NCBI GenBank assembly: GCA_023369685.1
Contig: SACZ01000009.1
Span: forward strand, 1 to 64,000
DNA length: 64,000 bases
Reading direction: 5' to 3'
Origin: Prolixibacteraceae bacterium JC049
GTDB lineage: Bacteria > Bacteroidota > Bacteroidia > Bacteroidales > Prolixibacteraceae
The notes beneath the pieces were generated by a model. That model made no database searches. It worked only from the letters and a program-made list of their open reading frames with translations, and was not told the DNA's origin. Made by a program: the position numbers and the translations under genes. Below, one piece after another: positions 9,161 to 16,967 of the stretch; positions within the stretch are counted from its first letter, which is position 1, and every line of letters begins with the position of its first letter.

Positions 9161-9850
9161 TTATTTTAAAGTTGAATAGCCTCCATCCACAGCAATAATT
9201 TGACCAGTAACCCATGATGATTTATCAGATAGAAGAAACTCAACAGCATTGGCAATGTCATTAGCTTGTCCTATCCTCTTCAATGGATGATTATTGGAGT
9301 GAATTTCTTTTTTCTCAGGTGTAGACAGAAATCGTTCTGCTAAATCGGTATCTGTAAGTGATGGCGCGATGGCATTAACTCTCATATGTGGAGCCAATTC
9401 GGCAGCCAATGCTTTCGTTAATCCCTCAATGGCTCCCTTGGAAATAGCGACCTGTGAATGGTACCTCAATCCTACCTGTACCGCTATTGTCGAAAACAAA
9501 ACAATGGCAGCATTTCCCTTCTTTAAATTGGGTAAAACCTGCTGAATAGTACTCACTGCTCCCAGCACCTGTAAACGAAAATCACTTAATAAATCATCTT
9601 CGTTGAAACGCTTAAAAGGTTTTAGATTAATACTTCCGGGGCAATAGACAAATCCATTAATTTCTTCCGGCATATTTTTCAGCGCACTATCGCCCGACAT
9701 TACATCTAATTGCTGATAATTCACATTTGCACGACTCTGTAACGCATGCGAACGATAGGTAGTCCAAACACTATTTCCTGCCTGCTCCAGTTTATCTACC
9801 AAAGCTTTTCCAATTCCTGACGAACCTCCTATAATAACTATATTCTTCAT
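9161..9850 (-). CDS. SDR-family oxidoreductase lacking the catalytic Tyr
   Basis: 229 residues with a clear Rossmann NAD(P) motif GGSSGIG (8-14), the NAG-equivalent region YCPGSIN, and C-terminal WVTGQIIAVDGG. The usual Ser-x12-Tyr-x3-Lys triad is atypical: Lys138 (ISKGA) is kept, but the Tyr position, four residues earlier, is Val134, and the Ser position is Thr121 or Ser120. A His131-Ser pair precedes it, a pattern I recall from other non-classical SDRs. First gene of a pair with the SRPBCC gene. Either it uses another acid/base residue or it is a binding protein. Confidence 0.88.
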   Translation of the reverse strand: MKNIVIIGGSSGIGKALVDKLEQAGNSVWTTYRSHALQSRANVNYQQLDVMSGDSALKNMPEEINGFVYCPGSINLKPFKRFNEDDLLSDFRLQVLGAVSTIQQVLPNLKKGNAAIVLFSTIAVQVGLRYHSQVAISKGAIEGLTKALAAELAPHMRVNAIAPSLTDTDLAERFLSTPEKKEIHSNNHPLKRIGQANDIANAVEFLLSDKSSWVTGQIIAVDGGYSTLK

Positions 9851-9952
9851 CGCGCTAGTCTTTTAGTTTTCAACAACATGTCAAATCCTTCACATATTAT
9901 TTCAACATGACCAACATTCTTTTTGTTTAACGAACACAGGATTGTGATAAAC

Positions 9953-9980
9953 AAAAAACCCTTCATCTTTCGACAAAGGG
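9953..9980 (-). terminator. Intrinsic terminator of the MORN-protein gene
   Basis: On the minus strand, CCCTTTGTC pairs with GATGAAGGG around a GAAA tetraloop (9-bp stem with two wobble pairs), followed by six T. It lies 28 bp after the stop at 10008 and closes the chaperone-usher-like cluster. Confidence 0.85.
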
Positions 9981-10007
9981 CTTCAATTATATTATTACAA
10001 CTAGTTA

Positions 10008-11162
10008 TTAGTCTTCCAACTTAATTTTAGATGCATCCAGTTCATTTCCATCTTTATCGAATGCAGCAAGTACTTTTTCAATCAATCCTTCATGGTATTG
10101 AACCGTGAACTTCAATTGTCCGTTCTCATGGTACAACTTCCAAACGCCCTCTTCCAGGTCATTCTGATAGTGACCCGTTTTTAGCATTTTTCCATTATCG
10201 AAATAGAATTTCCAAACTCCTTCTGAAAGTCCATTTATGTATTTACCATTTTGTTTTAGCTTACCATTGCTATGGTAAACTTTCCAACGCTTGGCATATT
10301 TGTCGTTTTTCAAATACCCTTTGATATACAATTTCCCATTGGGATAATACATTAATGTTTTGCCTGTTTTTACTCCTTTTTTATAAAAACTATGCTCCAT
10401 TAATGCGCCATTATCGTGGAAAGTATTGTACTCTCCATCAATCTCGCCCATCACGTAATTGCAATCGGTATATGCTCTACCGTTCTTATGAAATGTTTGA
10501 AAATGACCGTCTATCTTTCCATCGGTATAATAGAAATGTTTCATTAGCTGACCACTTTCAAAAAAGCTTTTGAATTCTCCGGTATATTTTTCTCCAATAG
10601 ACTGCCCCATAAACCGAGGATTACCATTTTCGAAGTACTCTTCGTTCTTACCGTATATTTTACCATTCTTATACGCTCTAACAAAGTGCTTTTTACCATT
10701 CTGATAAAAGCCAACCGCTTCGCCATTCAATTGACCACTGCGGTAATTGGTGCGCTCCATCACTACTCCATCAGGATAGTAATTGACAATGGTACATTCC
10801 AGCATTCCATTCTTTCTGATACCTTCCTGTTTTATCTGTCCCGAAGGATAATATATGCCGAATGGCCCATGCTGCACACCCTTCTTAAAGCTGATCACTT
10901 CATCGAGGCTTTGAGAACGATTTAATAGTACCCAAACACTATCTGGCTGATCCATGAAATATCTCCCTTTCTGGCGTACTCCTCCATCGGGATAATAATA
11001 GATGAATTCTCCATGTCGAATGGTCTTTCCATTTTGTATTATCGCATCGAATATGAACTTGGGCTGAGCACTATTCTGATAAAACGTGGTATCGCGTAAT
11101 ATTTGTGCCATAGATGGAACTCCACAGCCGACAATCAGTATAAACAAGATAATTTTTCTCAT
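10008..11162 (-). CDS. Secreted MORN-repeat (YwqK-type) protein
   Basis: 384 residues with a signal peptide (about 1-19). Residues about 45-370 are roughly a dozen 22-24-residue repeats of the form YYxNGxxKxxGxYxxGxxxGxW, the MORN/YwqK repeat, which builds a solenoid of beta-hairpins. Database names such as 'antitoxin YwqK' are family labels only; no toxin gene is adjacent. It starts 34 bp after the chaperone-like gene and has a strong terminator, so it is the last gene of the pilin-usher-chaperone cluster. It may be a surface or periplasmic scaffold for that system, which is inference. Confidence 0.8.
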   Translation of the reverse strand: MRKIILFILIVGCGVPSMAQILRDTTFYQNSAQPKFIFDAIIQNGKTIRHGEFIYYYPDGGVRQKGRYFMDQPDSVWVLLNRSQSLDEVISFKKGVQHGPFGIYYPSGQIKQEGIRKNGMLECTIVNYYPDGVVMERTNYRSGQLNGEAVGFYQNGKKHFVRAYKNGKIYGKNEEYFENGNPRFMGQSIGEKYTGEFKSFFESGQLMKHFYYTDGKIDGHFQTFHKNGRAYTDCNYVMGEIDGEYNTFHDNGALMEHSFYKKGVKTGKTLMYYPNGKLYIKGYLKNDKYAKRWKVYHSNGKLKQNGKYINGLSEGVWKFYFDNGKMLKTGHYQNDLEEGVWKLYHENGQLKFTVQYHEGLIEKVLAAFDKDGNELDASKIKLED

Positions 11163-11196
11163 ACTAAGCCAATTTAGGTTTGGATTTAATGCTTTC

Positions 11197-12009
11197 CTAC
11201 TCCTCTTTTTTCTCCACGGTATAATCCATAACTACCCCTTCCAAATCCTGATTTGGCGAGTAATCCAATACTCCGGTCAGCGAGTAGTTTCCTGCTTTCA
11301 TTGTTTCTGGCAGTTGTAAAACAATACTTTTCTTCACTCCCGGAAGTAAAGTCACCTCAATTGGTTCCATGGTAATTTCATCGGCAGTTTGTAAATCAGA
11401 AACAATCAGGTATACTTTCGATTTTAATATCTTATCACCTGTATTAGCAACATCCACCTCAACACTCTTACCCTTTTCTTTCTCGTGCATATTATCAATG
11501 GTAGCACTCTCGTTGTTGTATGAATCGGGAGCTTGTAACAAGTAAACACCAATGCTTGGATTTACTTTAATACCCGCCTTGGTACTCTTGTCACCTCCGG
11601 CAGTAGCACTCTGTTCTTCTACTTCCTGAACAAATAGCATTCCCCATTTGGTAGTTTGAGCTTCCTCTTTATTGGGCACACGCATTACCACCGATATTTT
11701 AGTCGACTCATTAGGTTGCAATTCAAAAACGGCAGGTGTAATGGTAATCCAATCGGCACATGAACGTGGCGATGTGTTGGCAGGCAGATACTTTATATCA
11801 CCCGATTCACTCACAGTCCAGTCACTCAATGTCACCGTATATTTCTTCTTCTTGTTGGCATGATTTTTTACATTCACAAAGCTCTGACCGTTTTGTCCCA
11901 ACTCCAGATTAAAATCAATTCGAGTTGGTGCCACCTCAAATTTTTGAGCTTTAGCAACAAACGATACTCCTAACACTAACAAAACCAGCAGCAATTTTGC
12001 TCTCTTCAT
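11197..12009 (-). CDS. Periplasmic PapD-like chaperone
   Basis: 270 residues with a signal peptide (about 1-21). The first half has the pili-chaperone Ig pattern: FEVAPTRIDFNLELGQ, then VNVKNHANKKKKYTV with a basic patch, then ITPAVFELQPNESTKISVVMRVP and WGMLFVQ, corresponding to the strands that donate the G1 strand to pilus subunits. The second half (about 150-265) looks like another Ig-like domain. It is divergent from FimC/PapD and carries an Asp/Glu/Ser/Thr-rich linker between domains (EEQSATAGGDKS). Located 213 bp downstream of the usher-like gene on the same strand. Confidence 0.7.
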   Translation of the reverse strand: MKRAKLLLVLLVLGVSFVAKAQKFEVAPTRIDFNLELGQNGQSFVNVKNHANKKKKYTVTLSDWTVSESGDIKYLPANTSPRSCADWITITPAVFELQPNESTKISVVMRVPNKEEAQTTKWGMLFVQEVEEQSATAGGDKSTKAGIKVNPSIGVYLLQAPDSYNNESATIDNMHEKEKGKSVEVDVANTGDKILKSKVYLIVSDLQTADEITMEPIEVTLLPGVKKSIVLQLPETMKAGNYSLTGVLDYSPNQDLEGVVMDYTVEKKEE

Positions 12010-12222
12010 CTGTTCAAAATTTCTTATTCAAGTTAATTAATTCGTATCCCTGCCTCAACACTCATTCTTTTTTCAATCCCTCAAGAAGTCGTGTTACAAC
12101 AGGCATTCCATATTGTCAAATATACAATAGTTAAGCAGTAATCCGATATATCGAAGCAGACAATTGATCAATTATCAGTAAAAAATAGCATCATCCTTAA
12201 AAATGGAATAAATCAACTCCCA

Positions 12223-14988
12223 TTACTTTCTTCTAAAGTTGATCTTCCTGCGTTTTTCGGTAACCAGGAAGTCCTGCTTATTCTTATCGACATCTGTCAT
12301 TTCCACCATCCTATTGTTGTTTTTTATCTGAAACTTACCTCCAAAAACATTTCTTAGAGTCAGTTTATACTTTCTATTTTTAGGCACATATACCGTATAG
12401 TTACCCAATCGGTCTGTCAAGCCCGAATATTCTCGCCCCTGTTCGTCCACAGCTGTAATACGAATATTGGCTAAATCAACCAGTCCGGCAGCCGAGAAGT
12501 TACTCTTCTTAACCGTTAGCACTCCAAATATCTTCGCTGCCATTACATAAGGCACAAACACCTCTTGGTCTTCTACCAGCATTACAGCACGATGCGCTCC
12601 ATCGAAATTGAAATAGCCATCCAGATTCTTCAGTGCCCGATAAGTTATTCCATACTCTCCATTGGCCAGATGTTTACACTCCACTGTTCCCTTTTCTGTG
12701 GAAATTAGTGTAGTATTCATAAACTGCTTCGATCGCTTCACAGAATTTCTGTTTAATGAACCATTTCTGGAAATATTGGTGTATACATTATCAATGGGCT
12801 CCTCGTCGTCATCCATCTTTCCATTGGCATTCTTATCCTTAAAGTAATAAATAGTCAGATTGTGGTAACTCTTCTTGCCTGAAAATGAATTAAATCCTTT
12901 TGAAACTCCCACCTCTACACTAGCCAATCCAACACCTTTGTTTTGTCGCTTGCGAATATTGGCTTCTACCCTTATTTTTATGTTATGCTTAAATACAGTC
13001 TCCACCTTTGCCGAACCACCAATTCCATTGTACGAGTTTCCTTCCTGGTAGTTATAATTGGCAGCAGCAGCCACTTTCAGCTTCTCTTGCATAAAAGTTT
13101 GAGCATACTGCAACGAAGCCAACAACTTCTTCTGGTCGCTTTTACTGTATAAAGTAGCAGATTCACCGGTGCTGTAGTCCACATTCAGTGATAGTTTTTT
13201 GTCTTTCCCCGCTTCATAGTTCATCTTCGAGCGAACCTTCATGGTCTTCTTATTGCCTTCGTTACTCTTCTTTATCCCATAATTCACATCGGCACGATAC
13301 TGAAAACGTTTCATTCGCCAACTCATATTGGCTTGCCCCGAAAAGGTTTTACTTTTACTCTCCGAATCCTCTAAAAACAATTTGTTTTCACTCATCTGAG
13401 CTCCAAGACCAAAGCGCACTTTCTTTCCTGCAGGAGCACTCAACTGAAATTGATACAACTGATTCTCTACTTTTCGGTCTACACTGTTCTTTTTATCGGT
13501 ACTCCCCACCTTACTCAAGGTGTAAAAAGCATTCATATACCATCCCTTACCAAGGCTCAAGCCACTATTGAAACGCAATGTATTGTTTTCATCTAGCTTC
13601 AATGCATCATCTGTTTTACGGTAATTACTATTCACCGAAAAATCCAATCCACCTCCCAACACTAACCTGTAGTTCAATTGATGATCATACAACGAAGATT
13701 GTCCTATCGCTGCACTATTGGAATTGGACCACTTAGCACTGTAACTAACATTATTTCCCCACAAGTTCAGATAAGTATTTGTACTCAAACTCTTAGTTTT
13801 TATCTTATCCGAAAGGTTATCATTAAACGCAGCACTGTTCTTTGTACTCAAATACGAACCTTTGTACTCATAGCCTAAAGCGGCTCCATATCCTTTATCC
13901 ACATATCCCAGATTCCCGAATGTGTGAATGATGTGTTTCTTTGATAGCAGCCATGAATAGTCGGAATAAATACTGTGTTTCTTATATAAATTCACTCCTA
14001 AATCGGATGAAGAAGCACCAACCCCTGTTCGCCAATTATCGGTTCTGTAGCCTATATTTATTTCACTATTTTGCAGTAAGTTCTGCTTGTTCATAATATT
14101 CTGAGAAGAGATACTATACTCCAGATTGGCTTTCTCACTCAACTCGGGTCTGCCACGAGCATAAATTCCAACCTGAGGAGCGTCTGCTCCATCGTAATAA
14201 CGAGTTACCACACCTGCCTCATGCTCTGTTTTCAGGTCACTCTCCTCAAAATAGTCGTATTCGCTATTGAGTTTCTTCAGGTATATTACTTTCTCCTTTT
14301 TCCCATTCTTCGTATTAATGTGAATCTTCAGATTAGCATTATTGAATGAATCATACCAGTAATCTTTTCGTACCATCACAGGCACTTTGAAAACAGTGTC
14401 TTTCTGAGCTCCCAGCTTAATTCGTTGCCTCTCGCGAAACTGTTCGCCAAACTGTAACTCGCGCGTTAAACTTAGCCACACATCAAACACCTCGGTAATA
14501 TTTCCTGTGTTCACCAGATTCACCTCCAGGTTGCTCTCCAATTTTTCGCTGGTAAAATAACTAATATCGCTCCCAATAAACACGTTCCATTTATGCTTAG
14601 GCGCCACCTTAGCCTGATAACTTAATTGCTTAGTTACTTCCCCACTCGCAACATCTGCTTTTATGAAGTATTCTTTTTCAGCATTAATATTGCGGGGAGC
14701 TTTTACCCTGACAGGAATACGCTTGGTTTCTTTGGGTTTTATTAAGACTTGCTTAGGTAGGAAAGTCATCGATCGCCAACCTTGCGGGACAATCAATTTC
14801 ACCTTAACACGCTGTGATTGATCGGTTTTATTTTCGAAATAGAGAACATTAAAGCTAAGTAGACTTTCGGAAACTTCAACATCGGGCTTAATGAATTTTA
14901 TGTGCACGTTTTCCTGAGCATAGCCAGTAGCCAATGCCCCAAAAAGAAATACAACACACAATATACTCCACCGATAAATTCTTCCCAT
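12223..14988 (-). CDS. Usher-like outer-membrane beta-barrel protein
   Basis: 921 residues; signal peptide about 1-24. Residues about 25-130 form an Ig-like domain with LIVPQGW and KPKETKRIPVRVKAP (NEW3/COG1470-like). A second beta domain runs to about 240. About 255-700 is a long series of alternating polar/aromatic strands typical of a large outer-membrane barrel. It is followed by a Ca-binding-like turn DKNANGKMDDDEEP (about 716-735, SdrD-B type) and a C-terminal beta-sandwich (about 816-882) with LTDRLGNYTVYVP. Size, domain order and neighbours (chaperone, pilin-like) match a fimbrial usher, but sequence identity to FimD types is not evident by eye. Confidence 0.6.
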   Translation of the reverse strand: MGRIYRWSILCVVFLFGALATGYAQENVHIKFIKPDVEVSESLLSFNVLYFENKTDQSQRVKVKLIVPQGWRSMTFLPKQVLIKPKETKRIPVRVKAPRNINAEKEYFIKADVASGEVTKQLSYQAKVAPKHKWNVFIGSDISYFTSEKLESNLEVNLVNTGNITEVFDVWLSLTRELQFGEQFRERQRIKLGAQKDTVFKVPVMVRKDYWYDSFNNANLKIHINTKNGKKEKVIYLKKLNSEYDYFEESDLKTEHEAGVVTRYYDGADAPQVGIYARGRPELSEKANLEYSISSQNIMNKQNLLQNSEINIGYRTDNWRTGVGASSSDLGVNLYKKHSIYSDYSWLLSKKHIIHTFGNLGYVDKGYGAALGYEYKGSYLSTKNSAAFNDNLSDKIKTKSLSTNTYLNLWGNNVSYSAKWSNSNSAAIGQSSLYDHQLNYRLVLGGGLDFSVNSNYRKTDDALKLDENNTLRFNSGLSLGKGWYMNAFYTLSKVGSTDKKNSVDRKVENQLYQFQLSAPAGKKVRFGLGAQMSENKLFLEDSESKSKTFSGQANMSWRMKRFQYRADVNYGIKKSNEGNKKTMKVRSKMNYEAGKDKKLSLNVDYSTGESATLYSKSDQKKLLASLQYAQTFMQEKLKVAAAANYNYQEGNSYNGIGGSAKVETVFKHNIKIRVEANIRKRQNKGVGLASVEVGVSKGFNSFSGKKSYHNLTIYYFKDKNANGKMDDDEEPIDNVYTNISRNGSLNRNSVKRSKQFMNTTLISTEKGTVECKHLANGEYGITYRALKNLDGYFNFDGAHRAVMLVEDQEVFVPYVMAAKIFGVLTVKKSNFSAAGLVDLANIRITAVDEQGREYSGLTDRLGNYTVYVPKNRKYKLTLRNVFGGKFQIKNNNRMVEMTDVDKNKQDFLVTEKRRKINFRRK

Positions 14989-15174
14989 AATTTAGCTGTC
15001 CCCTTAGCTCCCGAATTCAGCAATAGATTTTAATGGCTAATCACTTGTCTTATGATTCAGCCTTATATTGCAATATGAATAATACTATTTAAAATGAACT
15101 CAGGTTAGCAGTAAATATAAGCAATTAACTGTTTTTGCAAACAGTGAAAATGGTGGTTCTATCAAAAAAGTAGG

Positions 15175-15864
15175 TTATTTCATCAATTCTGTAACACGAA
15201 GCTCTACTTCGGCAGTGTACACCCCCTTCTTAAGGTTCTGATCCTTCAAACTTTTACCATTCATTCCACCACTACGTGTACCCATTTGCCAGAATAAACT
15301 AAAATCATGTTCTCCCTTGGTTGATGTAGAAGAGGAAGAAGTAGTAGTTGTGGTGGTAGATTTAGCATAAGCAGTAGGTGCACTCATCATCATCATGGCA
15401 GGCTGAATTTTTGAAGCAGCAATAACATGTTTATGCAAAACAGTCTCCGAAGTACTTAATGGAACAATATCACTTCCACTTTCAATAGGTGCAAAAGAAG
15501 CCAGCGACCTTCTGCTTCGTCTGCTAGTGGTAGATTGTTGATTATCCATCTGCACCTTTACTCCAATATTATTGCTAGGAATAGTACTAACTCCGTCTTC
15601 ATGAGTCAATGGAGTCATTGCACGGTAACTTAATGCCCAATCGGTAGTGGATATAACCTTACCATTTGAAACAAAGTCCGTTCCCTTCAATCCATTCACA
15701 TATTCATCAGTCGAAGTAAATTCGAATTGAATATTATTATTCTCCAGATCCATAATTAAAACCGAATGCAGATTACAAGTTATAGTAATCATTTCGGTAT
15801 CCTCTACCTGAGCAAAAAGCCTAAAAGGAAAGAGGAGTAAAAATAAAAGTACAGTACGGGGCAT
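15175..15864 (-). CDS. Secreted pilin-like protein, putative client of the usher-like locus
   Basis: 229 residues; signal peptide about 1-18. The mature N-terminus (TITCNLHSVLIMDL) and the strand-rich first 110 residues resemble coat-protein-U or archaic-pilin-like Ig domains with a single Cys. The middle holds low-complexity tracts: RRSRRS, four consecutive Met, and a Thr/Ser-rich run near 165-180. The last 45 residues are again beta-like, ending VYTAEVELRVTELMK, a donor-strand-like alternating pattern. First gene of the cluster, 186 bp before the usher-like gene. It may be a major subunit or an adhesin; low-complexity linkers suggest surface exposure. Confidence 0.5.
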   Translation of the reverse strand: MPRTVLLFLLLFPFRLFAQVEDTEMITITCNLHSVLIMDLENNNIQFEFTSTDEYVNGLKGTDFVSNGKVISTTDWALSYRAMTPLTHEDGVSTIPSNNIGVKVQMDNQQSTTSRRSRRSLASFAPIESGSDIVPLSTSETVLHKHVIAASKIQPAMMMMSAPTAYAKSTTTTTTSSSSTSTKGEHDFSLFWQMGTRSGGMNGKSLKDQNLKKGVYTAEVELRVTELMK

Positions 15865-16225
15865 AGCAATTTTAACAGTTCAGGTTACAAATATAAACTT
15901 TCGTCACAACAAACCAGCGTTTCGTCAAATTTTATTTCAACTAAACACATCGAAAAAGAACGTTCACCAAGATATTCAATCCACTAGTCAAAACAACACT
16001 CAAATCATCCTCAGATATTTTGGTAGCTATTGCTATTTCTAGAGGAACACCAGAACTCACGGAAAAGTTTACATTAACACACTTTAACATGCTCTCCACA
16101 CCCACTGAAACTGCGACTGTTACCGATATTCATTACTTATTTTAACTTTCATTTCACATCTTTTAGCAAACATTTTACTGCTGTTACCAGTTGCTAATCG
16201 TATAAACATTTAAAACGAGATTGAT
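15865..16225. other. Divergent intergenic region, 361 bp
   Basis: Separates the pilin-like operon (minus) from msrA (plus). Apart from the candidate -7 box at 15888-15895 I see no gene, repeat or stable hairpin in it. Confidence 0.6.
15888..15895 (-). promoter_or_regulatory. Candidate -7 box (TATATTTG) for the pilin-like operon
   Basis: Minus-strand TATATTTG, an exact TAnnTTTG match, sits 23 bp before the ATG at 15864. The -33 element is not clear. It would drive the whole pilin-usher-chaperone-MORN cluster, although gaps of 186 and 213 bp inside the cluster could hold further promoters. Confidence 0.5.
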
Positions 16226-16831
16226 ATGAAACAGATTAGCACAATTGCATTAGTGATTTTGTTCCTCATCTCGTCTAATTTAACATATGCAAATATGAAA
16301 AAGACCGAGGTGGCTACGTTTGGAGCAGGATGTTTTTGGTGTGTTGAAGCAGTATTTCTTCAACTCAAGGGAGTGGAAAAAGTAGAATCGGGCTATTCTG
16401 GTGGAGATTTTGATAATCCAACCTATAAAGATATTTCGACAGGATTAACCGGGCATGCAGAAGTAATTCAACTGACCTACGATCCGGCAGTAATTAGTTT
16501 TGAAGACCTATTGGAAGTTTTCTGGGGCACACACGACCCTACCACATTGAATAGACAAGGAGCCGATGTGGGTACCCAGTATCGTTCAGCTATTTTCTAC
16601 CACAACGATAAACAAAAACAGTTGGCCGAAACATACAAAAAAGTCCTTAACGAGGCAGAAGCTTTTCCAAAGCCAATTGTTACAGAAGTAACTGCTTTCG
16701 ACAAGTTTTATAAGGCCGAAGATTATCATCAGGATTATTACAACAACAATTCATCGCAAGGTTATTGCCGTATTGTAATTAAACCGAAATTGGATAAACT
16801 ACAGAAAGTCTTTAAGGATAGATTGAAGTAG
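16226..16831 (+). CDS. msrA: Exported peptide-methionine (S)-S-oxide reductase
   Basis: Reduces methionine-S-sulfoxide in proteins or free Met. The 201-residue product has a signal peptide (about 1-22), so this copy acts in the periplasm or envelope. The MsrA active-site motif GAGCFWCVEAVF places the catalytic Cys at 36 and a second Cys at 39. The conserved GYSGG, GHAEV, WGTHDPTT and YHQDYY segments follow. There is no fused MsrB domain. It is a monocistron between the pilin-like cluster and the RND operon, and probably protects envelope proteins from oxidative damage. Confidence 0.95.
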   Translation: MKQISTIALVILFLISSNLTYANMKKTEVATFGAGCFWCVEAVFLQLKGVEKVESGYSGGDFDNPTYKDISTGLTGHAEVIQLTYDPAVISFEDLLEVFWGTHDPTTLNRQGADVGTQYRSAIFYHNDKQKQLAETYKKVLNEAEAFPKPIVTEVTAFDKFYKAEDYHQDYYNNNSSQGYCRIVIKPKLDKLQKVFKDRLK

Positions 16832-16865
16832 AAAGATCATAAAGTGGAAACTGGAGAAAAGGAGT

Positions 16866-16925
16866 CAGCAGATTCCCGTTTCCGGTTTCCTTTTCTCTGG
16901 AATCCAGTTTCCTTTTCTCCATCTA
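16866..16925. repeat. Intergenic repeat family A copy
   Basis: Between msrA and the RND operon (tail to tail) lies a C/T-rich tract with GTTTCCGGTTTCC and TTTTCTCTGGAATCC, then a second TTTCCTTTTCTCC. It resembles the tracts at about 150-190 and 43735-43760. No coding potential is seen. Confidence 0.5.
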
Positions 16926-16967
16926 ATATTTGGGGGCTAAAACTACAACATTTTAACCTTACTACTT

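Noticed and set aside
9156-9215. Longer N-terminus for the SRPBCC protein
   Set aside because: It would overlap the SDR coding end by 55 bp and adds residues unlike the family start; the ATG at 9155 fits better.
10008-11162. Toxin-antitoxin label for the MORN protein
   Set aside because: No toxin gene is adjacent and the protein is exported; the label is only a family name.
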